Assembly (NCBI GenBank): GCA_036787895.1
Contig: DAIQOK010000010.1
Span: 1 to 64,000, forward strand
DNA length: 64,000 nucleotides
Direction: 5' to 3'
Source of the DNA: UBA7662 sp036787895
GTDB lineage: Bacteria > Bacteroidota > Bacteroidia > UBA7662
The translations under genes and the position numbers were made by a program. Positions 26,667 to 35,519 of this stretch are shown in pieces. Numbering within the stretch: position 1 is the first letter of the stretch; each line of letters opens with the position of its first letter. Under the pieces are notes generated by a model that saw nothing but the letters and a program-made list of their open reading frames with translations, had not been told where the DNA came from and made no database searches.

Positions 26667-27746
26667 ATGTTGCGCTGGAAGCTGCTCCTGACTATGATTT
26701 TGGCCCCCTTACGCCAACATCCTCTGCGATTAAGCGGCGGTTTGTTTACTGCCTTGCTTTGCTTTTTCCTACTTCAGTATGCCGAAACCGAAAGCTGGCG
26801 ACTGCAAGTGAGCCACTGGCCTGTCTTTGTTTTGTGTTTGCTATTCGGACTTTTCGCCAGTTGGTGGCTGAGTTTTTTAAATCATAAAGTAGACCATTGG
26901 CTGAACTGGCAAAAGGTATTTGCCGTCCGTTTTATCGTCGGGTTTGTAGGGGGATTGGGGACTTCTGTGCTTTTTGCCTATCTGTTGTGGCAGCTAAGTG
27001 CGATAAGTTTGCCAGCCTTGTTTTATCTGTCCGAAAATGACCAGGATGTGCTGTACAAAGCAGGCATATTGCTGGCGATGGTGGTATTTTTTCAGCAGAT
27101 AACCTATGCCATTCGATATGCCTATAGTCAGTATGCAGTGGAACAATTAGCTACAATTCAACGTAAAAGTGCCGCCACCGCCTGGCGTTACAAAACCCTG
27201 AAAGCTCAGCTGAGTCCGCATTATTTGTTTAACAACCTCAACACCATTACTGCCTTAATTCAGCGGGATAGCCAGCAAGCCGAGGCCTACATCCGGCAAT
27301 TGGCGCTGAGCTATCAATACCTGCTGCAACAACGACATCATGATAAAGTGAAACTGAAAGATGAGCTGGCATTTTTGACAGCCTATTTTTATCAGTTGCA
27401 GATTCGTTTTGGTGAACAGATTCGTTTGCATTTAGCTATTGCCGAACCATTTATGGACTTTGAATTGCCACCGATGAGCTTACAGCTGCTCGTCGAAAAT
27501 GCGGTCAAGCACAATACGCCCGGCCAGTCGAATTTTTTGGATATCCGAATTCATATCACCAAACAGGGGGAGCTCGAAGTTAGTAACAATCGTTTACCGG
27601 GTGCCGTGAACGATTCCTTTCATATAGGTCTCCAGCATTTGAAAGCCCAGTATGTGAGGCTGGGAAAAAAGGAGCCCATAATTATCGCTGCTGATCCATT
27701 TGTGGTACGATTACCGCTGTTCGACCCTCATCCAATAAAGCCATGA
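26667..27746 (+). CDS. LytS/YehU-type sensor histidine kinase
   Basis: A 359-residue membrane kinase with four N-terminal helices (about 25-145), a short coiled coil, and a His_kinase domain. SPHYLFNNLN holds the phosphorylated His185, and LVENAVKHN (about residue 275) is the N box of the ATPase domain. It would phosphorylate the LytTR regulator encoded two genes down. There is no separate extracellular sensor domain, so the helices themselves likely sense the signal. Its stop overlaps the next ATG by four bases (ATGA at 27743-27746). A TAAATTGG element lies four bases before its ATG. Confidence 0.9.
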   Translation: MLRWKLLLTMILAPLRQHPLRLSGGLFTALLCFFLLQYAETESWRLQVSHWPVFVLCLLFGLFASWWLSFLNHKVDHWLNWQKVFAVRFIVGFVGGLGTSVLFAYLLWQLSAISLPALFYLSENDQDVLYKAGILLAMVVFFQQITYAIRYAYSQYAVEQLATIQRKSAATAWRYKTLKAQLSPHYLFNNLNTITALIQRDSQQAEAYIRQLALSYQYLLQQRHHDKVKLKDELAFLTAYFYQLQIRFGEQIRLHLAIAEPFMDFELPPMSLQLLVENAVKHNTPGQSNFLDIRIHITKQGELEVSNNRLPGAVNDSFHIGLQHLKAQYVRLGKKEPIIIAADPFVVRLPLFDPHPIKP

Positions 27747-28774
27747 AAAAACCGGTAATACACGAAGCATTGTTCCGTTTATTGGCGCCCGTTTTTTTCG
27801 GTTTGCTGGTTTATCTCATGCTGCTGCTCATGAACAATCAGACAGCCCAGTTGAATCAGCTTTTTCGCAGCCAGGAAATGTACATCTGTATGTTTCTGTC
27901 GCTGGTGTTGTTCGAAAGTTTACGCCTGGCAATACTGACCATCGAAAAACGGCTCCTGGCGGAAAGCTACCGCTGGTGGTTGCTGGCTTTGGTGGTGAAT
28001 CCACTGGCCCTACTGCTTGTGTTGCTGGTGACCTACGGTTATTACGTTTTCGTCATAGGTTTTGCACCAGGCCGGGGTGATTTGTGGCGGTTTGTTGGTT
28101 TGTATATGCCGGGAGGTTGGTTTTATCTGGCCTTGTATGCATCTCAATATTATCTCCACAAAGAAAATAAAGCACAATTGGCCGCTGAAGAGGAAAGGAA
28201 ATTTTTGCTGGAGCAGGAATTCAGTGATTTTAACAATGAGTTGTCGCCGGCTTTGCTGTATAAAAGTCTGGAAGAGCTTTTGTTGTTGATTCATACCAAT
28301 GCCACAGCAGCGGATGATTTTGTAGGCTTGCTGGCGCACCATTATCGTTACCGTCTTTTGAATCGGAAAGAAGAAGTAGTATCGCTGGAAGCAGAAATGG
28401 AGGCAAGCTGTCATTATCTTCAACTGATGCAAAAAATCAGACGCCAGGAAATCAACTTGACCCTCCTACCGGCTAGGGGGGGTAACCATTTTCTGCCTCC
28501 GGGAAGCTTGCAAATCGCAATTCAGTGGTTGTTGAGCAATAGTTTGCAGCAACAAAATACGCTGGAGCTCGTACTCGAGCAGTACGAAAACAAATTGACA
28601 ATCAGCCTGCAAGCTCTCGAAGTGCTTTTGCCCGACGCCGACAGCAATTACGCGCTTGAACGGCTACAACGCAGTTACCGCATTTTGAGCAACCAAAAGG
28701 CAGAACTGGTTCGTAAGGACGGTTGGTTAAGCCTGCATTTGCCTTTACTCCAAAGTTTATCCCAGCTGCCATGA
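27743..28774 (+). CDS. Degenerate LytS-like membrane protein (predicted pseudokinase)
   Basis: A 343-residue protein with the same plan as the preceding kinase: four N-terminal helices (about 15-140), a coiled coil, and a kinase-like domain. At the position of SPHYLFNNLN it reads SPALLYKSLE, so the phospho-accepting His is Ala. At the N box LVENAVKHN it reads IQWLLSNSLQ, so the ATP-binding Asn motif is lost too. The frame is intact over its whole length, overlaps both neighbours by four bases (ATGA) and is therefore likely functional as a non-catalytic partner, perhaps a sensor or heterodimer subunit for the active kinase. Family assignment rests on length, topology and position. Confidence 0.78.
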   Translation: MKKPVIHEALFRLLAPVFFGLLVYLMLLLMNNQTAQLNQLFRSQEMYICMFLSLVLFESLRLAILTIEKRLLAESYRWWLLALVVNPLALLLVLLVTYGYYVFVIGFAPGRGDLWRFVGLYMPGGWFYLALYASQYYLHKENKAQLAAEEERKFLLEQEFSDFNNELSPALLYKSLEELLLLIHTNATAADDFVGLLAHHYRYRLLNRKEEVVSLEAEMEASCHYLQLMQKIRRQEINLTLLPARGGNHFLPPGSLQIAIQWLLSNSLQQQNTLELVLEQYENKLTISLQALEVLLPDADSNYALERLQRSYRILSNQKAELVRKDGWLSLHLPLLQSLSQLP

Positions 28775-29514
28775 AAGTAGTCATCATCGAAGACGAGCAA
28801 CCTGCCTCCGACAAGCTCATCCAACTGCTCCAGCAGCGTGATTCGTCTACCGAAGTCCTGGCCGTATTACGTCGACTCGACGAGGCCATAGCCTGGTTCA
28901 AAAAACAACCCGACGCCGCTGAGTTGATATTTGCCGATGTCCACCTGCCCGATGGACTCAGTTTTCAGTTGTTTAACCAACTCAATCTGAAACAACCCGT
29001 CATTTTTATCACCGCTTATGATACGTATGCCTTGGATGCTTTTCGGGTAAATGGCATCGATTATTTACTCAAACCCCTGCGTTTTGCCGATTTAGACCGT
29101 TCGATGCAAAAAATGGGACAATGGAAGGGCCCAAGCCACGAAATCCGGCAGCTGGGTGAAAACTGGGGCAAAAAGGTCTACAAAAACCGCTTTATGGTCA
29201 AGCTGGGTGAACACCTCCGCGCCGTTAATGCCGACCAAATCCTCCTCTTCTACGCCGAAGGCCGCACGGTGTTTTTATATACACGCGAAGGCCGCAAGTT
29301 CATCGTCGATTTTACGCTCGACCAATTGGAAGAACTCCTCGACCCCGCCCTCTTTTTCCGCATTAACCGAAGTAATATTCTTCAATTAAACGGCATCAAG
29401 GAAGTTGTGATATATTCCACCAGCCGTTTGCGGGTGGTTACCCAGCCGGAGTTTACCGAGGAGTTGATTGTGAGTCGGGAGAAGGTAGGGGCTTTTAAGG
29501 GGTGGTTTGGGTAG
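28771..29514 (+). CDS. LytTR-family response regulator
   Basis: A 247-residue regulator. The receiver domain (1-120) has IEDEQ at the acidic pocket and phospho-acceptor Asp56 in FADVHLPDG, with the conserved Thr in ITAYD and Lys in LLKPL. The LytTR DNA-binding domain (about 145-247) has FMVKLGEHLRAV, LLFYAEGRTVFLYT and FFRINRSNIL. ATG at 28771 overlaps the preceding stop by four bases, so an upstream in-frame TTG at 28723 is rejected. It forms a three-gene operon with the kinase and its degenerate partner. Targets are unknown. Confidence 0.93.
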   Translation: MKVVIIEDEQPASDKLIQLLQQRDSSTEVLAVLRRLDEAIAWFKKQPDAAELIFADVHLPDGLSFQLFNQLNLKQPVIFITAYDTYALDAFRVNGIDYLLKPLRFADLDRSMQKMGQWKGPSHEIRQLGENWGKKVYKNRFMVKLGEHLRAVNADQILLFYAEGRTVFLYTREGRKFIVDFTLDQLEELLDPALFFRINRSNILQLNGIKEVVIYSTSRLRVVTQPEFTEELIVSREKVGAFKGWFG

Positions 29515-29567
29515 GCCGGTCCTCCTTCCGATTAGCAGAAGCAAGTTTCCTGGGCTTTCCTATACAG

Positions 29568-29627
29568 ACTCGGACTGACGGCCTACATTTTAATAGTATT
29601 CGCCTCAAAGCAACCGTCAGTCCGAGT
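29568..29627. other. Inverted repeat between convergent genes
   Basis: ACTCGGACTGACGG (29568-29581) is a perfect inverted copy of CCGTCAGTCCGAGT (29614-29627), with a 32-base loop. It lies in the 160-base gap between the convergent LytTR and outer-membrane protein genes. There is no T tract, so it is not a standard terminator. Confidence 0.6.
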
Positions 29628-29674
29628 ACAAATGCACAAGTTGCAAGCTGAATTATATCCTTTAGGAGCGAGGA

Positions 29675-32473
29675 CTACCCCTTAAACCGCCGAATATTCC
29701 AAGTCAAAGTCAGCAAAAAATAACGCTGGAGTACGCTGGTGCTGGTATCATCTACATACACATCACTTACGGTACGGCCAATGGCCTGGTTCTGACCTAG
29801 TACATCGAAGGTGCTGATGCGGATTTCGCCGTCGCCGTTTTTGCCGAGGCGGTAGCCTATGCCGGCATTCCAGAGCAAAAAGTCGGGGTCGATGCCGGCA
29901 TCCAATCCGCTGTAATGGGTATAGGCCCACTCACTGCTGAGCATCCATTTGCGGGTAGGTTGCCAGTTGGCGCGCAATCCGGCGAGCTGGTTCACATAAT
30001 TGGCATTTAAACTGGGGTCAAGACTGTTGATGACCTTATTGATACCGGTGGTATAACTCAAATTAAAATCAATCTCGGGACTGATGTTGCTGCCGAGTAC
30101 AAAACCTCCGTTCACCGTGGTAGTGCGCGCAAAGTTTTCGGCACCGTTGATCAGGCCTGGGCTTTGGTTGTAACTCAAACCTGCATTGATGTTCAGATTA
30201 CTTTTGAGGGCTTTTATAGGTAGTCCGTACGTAATCACTCCGCGACTGTTCCAGGCACCGGCCAAATTCACCGGGCGACTCAAACGCCCACCCCGTGCCA
30301 AAGTCACACCATTCACCACGGTATCGCGGGTGGCGATGGTGGTGGAAGAAGCAAGGGCATTGGCAGTTACATTCCCTATGGCAAAAACACTCAGCGAACG
30401 ACCGCTGGCACTTTGGGTGAGATTATAACGCAGCACCAGGAAGTTACTGAACTCCTGCACCAGGTCGGGATTACCTATACTGAGTTGGAGGGGGTTGGAA
30501 TTATCAACCACATTCTGCAGCTGACTCAAACTCGGCAAATTGGTAGAGGTTCGGTAAAACAGGCGCAGCGTTGAATTTGGATTGAAGCTGTATTGCAACA
30601 TGGCGTTGGGCAAGACATTCCTAAAATTTCGGTTTACTTCGAGCCGCCGGGGAAATTGCTGCGCGCTCTCCATTTGGGTGTATTGAACATTGAATCCAAT
30701 ACCGCCACGGAGCTTATTGGCTTGGAAACGGTAGTTGAAGTTGAGTCGCTGGGTGAGCTGGGTATTGTCGAATTGGTTGCTGAGCTGACTGTCGATGACC
30801 GAATAACTACTGCTGAGGCTGTCGTAGGTACGGGTGTATTGCCGGCTGTTTTGCAGATTGATGGAAGGCTGGTAACCGATTGAAAGTTGCCCTTTATCGC
30901 CCATTGGTTCAGTAAACTGAATATTGGTGCTATAAGTGCGCCCTAAACTGCTGTTTTCACTGCGCTGGTCGAGTACCACCAGCGAATCGGGCATGCCTAT
31001 AAATCGGTTTAAAGCCGTTAAACTTCCATCGCCATTCCGGTCGTTGATGCCATAGTTGAGGTTAACGCTCAAGGTTCGGCCGGCTTTACGCATGCGATGC
31101 CGCCACAAGACTTCGGCATTGCCGCTTAGCGCGAGTTGGTCACTTTGGGTGTTGGTGAGGGTGGTATTGAGCAGCTGCCCCATCGGATTGGCATTGCTGC
31201 CGTCGAGTTGGTTGTCGCGCTCATTCAGTTGCACATTAAATCGGGGGGTGAAGATGATGGAGTTGTTGGTATCGATGGTGTATTCCATCCGCATATTCAG
31301 CCGGTGATTTAGGTTGATGGCGCTACTCAGATTACTTTCTTTATAGGTTGGGCCCAGGCCATCGGTCTGGTAAAACTGGCGGTTGAGGTATTGATCAGTG
31401 GTATTATCGGTCCTATTCAGGAAATAACTCCCGCTGATTTTGATTTTTTTACCCCAATTGTCGGAATAATTGAGGCCAATGGCATTGGTCTGGTTGATAC
31501 CTGCCTGCTGCCCCACCATGAAGTTGTTGTTACTACCTCCTGCTCCCCAGTTGCCACCGCCTGGCCGGCCCCCGCCACCACGCATGCCGCCGCGACCACC
31601 GCTGTTGCCGGCCGACAAGCCGAGCAGGTCCTGACTCGAGAAGTTCATCTGGTTGGTATTGTTGGTTTGCGCAAGCAGTGTAATCCGGCGACTGCCTTTG
31701 AAGTTATTCAGGTTACCGCCGGCCTGATAACGCTGGTCGGTGCCGTAACCGGCATAAGCACGACCAAAAATCCCGCTGTTCCGGCCATTTTTAGTGGTGA
31801 TATTGATGGTTTTTTCGGTATTGCCGTCGTTAAAGCCGGTAAATTGGGCTTGGTCGCTGAGGCGATCGAAGACTTGCACTTTGTCTATAATCTCCGCCGG
31901 CAAACTCCGCAGTGCTAGCATGGCATCTTCTCCGAAAAATTCCTGCCCATCTACCAAAACACGTCTTACATCTTCTCCCTGGGCCTTCACTGTGCCGTTT
32001 TCGATGGAGATACCTGGCATCTTGGTCACCAATTGGTCGGCATTGGCATCGCGGTTCACCTTAAACGCATCGGCATTGATGGAAGTGGTGTCGCCCTGCT
32101 GCCTGACCCTTTCCTGTACCCCTTCGATTTTTACTTCTTTGAGCATGCGGCTGTCCTCCTGCAAGGCGATGCCTCGGAGAAAAAGCGGGTTGTCGCCCAC
32201 TACAATCAGCGTATCAAAAGTGGTAAAACCGATGTAACTCACCTGAAAACGGTAACGCCCGGGATTGGCATGGATGGAAAAGCGTCCCTCGGCATTGGTG
32301 GTGGTGCCAATAGGCAAACTGCTGTCGCCCACAGCTTTCAGCACCACATTGGCACTGGCCAGGGGCTGGCGGTCGTGTGCCTGCATTACCCTTCCCCGCA
32401 CAACCACTTGTCCGTTAACCGTCAAAAATCCACCAAAAACCAAGGATAACAGCAGGAGTAAACGTATTTGCAT
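29675..32473 (-). CDS. TonB-receptor-like outer-membrane beta-barrel protein
   Basis: A 932-residue protein with a signal peptide (cleavage near VNGQ, residue 21). An N-terminal carboxypeptidase-regulatory-like domain (about 24-105, VVRGRVMQAHDRQPLASANV) is followed by a plug-like domain (about 120-220, DQLVTKMPGISIENG, RRVLVDGQEFFGED) and a large barrel to the C terminus. A Gly-rich loop at about 285-315 (RGGMRGGGGRPGGG) is a feature of the Bacteroidota outer-membrane family 3 barrels. It probably moves or binds a ligand across the outer membrane with TonB energy. No SusD partner gene is adjacent, so it is not a standard polysaccharide-utilisation pair. Confidence 0.87.
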   Translation of the reverse strand: MQIRLLLLLSLVFGGFLTVNGQVVVRGRVMQAHDRQPLASANVVLKAVGDSSLPIGTTTNAEGRFSIHANPGRYRFQVSYIGFTTFDTLIVVGDNPLFLRGIALQEDSRMLKEVKIEGVQERVRQQGDTTSINADAFKVNRDANADQLVTKMPGISIENGTVKAQGEDVRRVLVDGQEFFGEDAMLALRSLPAEIIDKVQVFDRLSDQAQFTGFNDGNTEKTINITTKNGRNSGIFGRAYAGYGTDQRYQAGGNLNNFKGSRRITLLAQTNNTNQMNFSSQDLLGLSAGNSGGRGGMRGGGGRPGGGNWGAGGSNNNFMVGQQAGINQTNAIGLNYSDNWGKKIKISGSYFLNRTDNTTDQYLNRQFYQTDGLGPTYKESNLSSAINLNHRLNMRMEYTIDTNNSIIFTPRFNVQLNERDNQLDGSNANPMGQLLNTTLTNTQSDQLALSGNAEVLWRHRMRKAGRTLSVNLNYGINDRNGDGSLTALNRFIGMPDSLVVLDQRSENSSLGRTYSTNIQFTEPMGDKGQLSIGYQPSINLQNSRQYTRTYDSLSSSYSVIDSQLSNQFDNTQLTQRLNFNYRFQANKLRGGIGFNVQYTQMESAQQFPRRLEVNRNFRNVLPNAMLQYSFNPNSTLRLFYRTSTNLPSLSQLQNVVDNSNPLQLSIGNPDLVQEFSNFLVLRYNLTQSASGRSLSVFAIGNVTANALASSTTIATRDTVVNGVTLARGGRLSRPVNLAGAWNSRGVITYGLPIKALKSNLNINAGLSYNQSPGLINGAENFARTTTVNGGFVLGSNISPEIDFNLSYTTGINKVINSLDPSLNANYVNQLAGLRANWQPTRKWMLSSEWAYTHYSGLDAGIDPDFLLWNAGIGYRLGKNGDGEIRISTFDVLGQNQAIGRTVSDVYVDDTSTSVLQRYFLLTLTWNIRRFKG

Positions 32474-32613
32474 AGGGGAAGGAAGAAGCTGCTTAGAGCA
32501 GGAAGAAGCCCGGTGGTTTAATGTAGATGGGAAAAAAAGTTGCCCTTGCCTGTTTGAATGGCGATGAACGTGCTAAAGTAGTTGATTTTCCGCCTTTTTT
32601 ACCGCAGTTTTTA

Positions 32614-32621
32614 TAGTTTTG
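32614..32621 (+). promoter_or_regulatory. Promoter -7 element upstream of maeB
   Basis: TAGTTTTG exactly matches TAnnTTTG, 23 bases before the maeB ATG. No convincing -33 element was seen. It would drive the maeB-ruvA-sprA block. Confidence 0.4.
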
Positions 32622-32644
32622 TGGGCTATTTCCAAGGCAGCTTC

Positions 32645-34909
32645 ATGAAGGAAAAAACCAAAAAACAGGACATACTTGATTACCATAGCCAGGGTCGTCC
32701 GGGCAAAATCGAAGTTATTCCATCTAAACCAACCAACAGTCAGCGCGACCTCGCCATTGCCTATTCACCCGGTGTTGCCGAGCCCTGTCTCGAAATCGAA
32801 AAAAACCCCGACCACGTTTATAAATACACCGCCAAGGGCAATCTGGTAGCCGTGATTAGTAATGGTACTGCTGTTTTAGGTCTGGGTGATATTGGTCCTG
32901 AGGCCTCCAAACCAGTAATGGAAGGCAAGGGCCTGCTGTTCAAAATTTTTGCCGACATCGACGTCTTCGACATTGAGCTGAACGTCAAGGATGTCGACGC
33001 TTTCTGTGCCACCGTCAAAGCCATGGAGCCCACTTTTGGTGGCGTCAATCTCGAGGACATCAAAGCACCTGAATGCTTCGAAATCGAGCGTCGTTTGAAG
33101 GAGGAGATGAATATCCCCATCATGCACGACGACCAGCATGGCACGGCCATTATTTCGAGTGCTGCCCTGTTGAATGCCGTTGAGCTGGCCGGGAAAAAGC
33201 TGAACAAGGTGCGTATTGTCATCAATGGTGCCGGCGCGTCGGCCATTAGCTGCACCCGTTTGTTTGAAGCATTAGGTGCCGACCGCAAAAATATCGTGAT
33301 GCTCGACTCGAAAGGGGTAATTCGCGCCGACCGTGCTGAACTTGAAGAAAACAAACGGTATTTCGCCACTCAGCTTGATTTGCATACGCTCGAAGAAGCT
33401 ATGAAAAACGCCGATGTATTTATCGGTCTGAGTAAAGGTAATGTGGTCAGCCAGGATATGGTTCGTTCGATGGCCCAAAACCCCATCGTATTTGCGCTTG
33501 CTAATCCCGATCCTGAAATAGCCTATGATCTGGCCATTGCAGCGCGTGAAGATGTAATTATGGCCACTGGCCGTAGCGACCACCCCAACCAGGTGAATAA
33601 TGTGCTCGGTTTTCCCTATATTTTCAGAGGGGCACTCGACGTACGCGCCACCCGCATCAACGAAGAAATGAAGCTGGCTGCTGTAAAAGCCCTGGCCGAA
33701 CTGGCGAAAACGCCGGTTCCGGAGGTGGTCAATATGGTATATGGCGAAAAGAACATCACTTTCGGCAAAAATTACATCATTCCCAAACCCTTCGATCCGC
33801 GTTTAATCTATACCGTATCGCCCGCTGTGGCCAAAGCCGCCATGGATTCAGGAGTAGCCCGTTATCCGATAACGGATTGGGCAGCCTACCACCTGGAATT
33901 AAAAAAGCGCCTCGGTCTCGACGATAAATTCATCAACCTGATTACCCAAAAGGCCAAACAAGACCCCAAACGGGTAGTATTCGCCAATGCCGACAGCTTC
34001 AAAGTGCTCAAGGCCGCTCAAATTGTGAGTGATGAAGGCATTGCCAAACCCATTTTGTTGGGTAATGAACAGCTCGTTCGTCAAATCGCCGAAGAAAACG
34101 GTCTTGACATCAGTCAGATGCCCGTCATTGATCCTCTTTTTGGTACCCCAAATTCTGAAGAATATGCCGAGCTAATTTTCCAAAAAAGACAGCGCAAGGG
34201 TGTAACCAAATATGATGCCCACAAACTGCTCATGAACCGCTCTTATTACGGTTGTATGATGGTAGAGGCCGGCCATGCCGATGCTTTTGTGAGTGGCATT
34301 ACCCGCAAATACACCCATGCCATCACCCCTGCTCTCCAGGTGATAGGCGTGTCACCCGACGCCAAACGTGCCTCGGGCATGTACATCATGCTCACCAAAC
34401 AAGGCCAGTTTTTCTTTAGTGATACCTCGGTGAACCCGAATCCAACAGCCGAAGAATTGGTTGATATCACCGTTTCTACCGCCAAGGCCGTGCAACGATT
34501 GGGTCAGAAGCCGGTGGTTGCCATGTTGTCGTATTCTAATTTCGGTTCGGTAGAAGGTGAAGTGCCTCAGAAGATGGCCAAAGCCACAGCCATGTTGAAG
34601 GAACAATACCCCGGATTGCTGGTAGATGGCGACATACAGGTGAATTTTGCGCTTGATCCGGAATTGCTGCGTGAAACCTTCCCTTTCAGCGATTTGGTAG
34701 GTAAAAAAGCCAATACCTTCATCTTCCCCGACCTGGCCTCTGCCAATATGACCTATAAGTTTTTACAAGCCTTTGGGGCAGCTGAAGCGGTTGGTCCGGT
34801 TTTGATTGGCCTGAACAAGCCGGTGCATGTTTTACAGCTCGGAAGTAGTGTGCGGGAAATTGTGAATATGGTTGCCATTGCTGTGGTAGATGCCCAAACC
34901 CGCAAATAG
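32645..34909 (+). CDS. maeB: NADP-dependent malic enzyme with phosphotransacetylase-like C-terminal domain
   Basis: A 754-residue cytoplasmic enzyme that decarboxylates malate to pyruvate with NADP. Residues 1-410 are the malic enzyme part (IAYSPGVAEPC, GTAVLGLGDIGPEASKPVMEGK, IPIMHDDQHGTA, VINGAGASAISC for the cofactor). Residues about 430-754 resemble phosphate acetyltransferase (VVFANADSFKVLKAA, RKYTHAITPALQVIG), a regulatory domain in MaeB-type enzymes that lets acetyl-CoA act as an inhibitor. ATG at 32645 is chosen because the family start (MKEKTKKQDILDYH) begins there; an upstream start at 32582 adds residues unlike the family. ruvA starts three bases after its stop. Confidence 0.95.
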   Translation: MKEKTKKQDILDYHSQGRPGKIEVIPSKPTNSQRDLAIAYSPGVAEPCLEIEKNPDHVYKYTAKGNLVAVISNGTAVLGLGDIGPEASKPVMEGKGLLFKIFADIDVFDIELNVKDVDAFCATVKAMEPTFGGVNLEDIKAPECFEIERRLKEEMNIPIMHDDQHGTAIISSAALLNAVELAGKKLNKVRIVINGAGASAISCTRLFEALGADRKNIVMLDSKGVIRADRAELEENKRYFATQLDLHTLEEAMKNADVFIGLSKGNVVSQDMVRSMAQNPIVFALANPDPEIAYDLAIAAREDVIMATGRSDHPNQVNNVLGFPYIFRGALDVRATRINEEMKLAAVKALAELAKTPVPEVVNMVYGEKNITFGKNYIIPKPFDPRLIYTVSPAVAKAAMDSGVARYPITDWAAYHLELKKRLGLDDKFINLITQKAKQDPKRVVFANADSFKVLKAAQIVSDEGIAKPILLGNEQLVRQIAEENGLDISQMPVIDPLFGTPNSEEYAELIFQKRQRKGVTKYDAHKLLMNRSYYGCMMVEAGHADAFVSGITRKYTHAITPALQVIGVSPDAKRASGMYIMLTKQGQFFFSDTSVNPNPTAEELVDITVSTAKAVQRLGQKPVVAMLSYSNFGSVEGEVPQKMAKATAMLKEQYPGLLVDGDIQVNFALDPELLRETFPFSDLVGKKANTFIFPDLASANMTYKFLQAFGAAEAVGPVLIGLNKPVHVLQLGSSVREIVNMVAIAVVDAQTRK

Positions 34910-34912
34910 GCC

Positions 34913-35500
34913 ATGATCGCATTTCTGAAAGGCCGATTGGCATTTAAAAGTCCAACCACCCTCCTCATTGATGTGAATGGGGTGGGCTATGAGGTGCATA
35001 TTTCCTTACATACCTACAGTGCCCTTGGCAATTCCGAACAAGTGCAGTTGCACACCTATTTGCAAGTAAGGGAAGATGCTCATGTATTGTATGGTTTTGC
35101 CGATGTGAAAGAAAAGGAGTTGTTTTTACAACTGATTTCCGTGCAAGGCATAGGACCTAACACTGCCCGTACTATACTCAGTTATGTGTCGCCCGACGAG
35201 CTGAAAAGAGCCATTATTGCAGGAGATGTGGCCAGTGTACAACGCATCAAGGGTATTGGACCGAAAACGGCCCAGCGCATGATCATTGAATTGAAAGATA
35301 AGCTGCTGAAAAGTCACCCGGAAAGCCTTGATTTGGGTGAATTGGCTTACAATAATGTGCGGGAGGAGGCGTTACTCGCCTTGGTAACTTTGGGATTCCC
35401 GAAAGCACAAATGGAAAAAAATATCAATCAGCTGCTCGCAAAGGCAGATGCGCCACAAAGTGTGGAAGCCCTCATCAAACAGATTCTAAGATCGGTGTAA
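34913..35500 (+). CDS. ruvA: Holliday junction branch migration protein RuvA
   Basis: A 195-residue protein with the RuvA plan: an N-terminal OB-fold (1-63, MIAFLKGRLAFKSPTTLLID), two helix-hairpin-helix motifs (VQGIGPNTARTIL near 80 and IKGIGPKTAQRMI near 115) and a small C-terminal helical domain (about 145-195) that contacts RuvB. It recognises four-way junctions and loads RuvB. It lies three bases after maeB and 19 bases before sprA. No ruvB or ruvC is in the window. Confidence 0.97.
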   Translation: MIAFLKGRLAFKSPTTLLIDVNGVGYEVHISLHTYSALGNSEQVQLHTYLQVREDAHVLYGFADVKEKELFLQLISVQGIGPNTARTILSYVSPDELKRAIIAGDVASVQRIKGIGPKTAQRMIIELKDKLLKSHPESLDLGELAYNNVREEALLALVTLGFPKAQMEKNINQLLAKADAPQSVEALIKQILRSV

Positions 35501-35519
35501 GTTGAAGGTTGCGGGGAAA

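Noticed and set aside
29675..32473. SusC-type polysaccharide utilisation locus
   Set aside because: No SusD-like gene or glycoside hydrolase is adjacent, and the barrel looks like the outer-membrane family 3 type.
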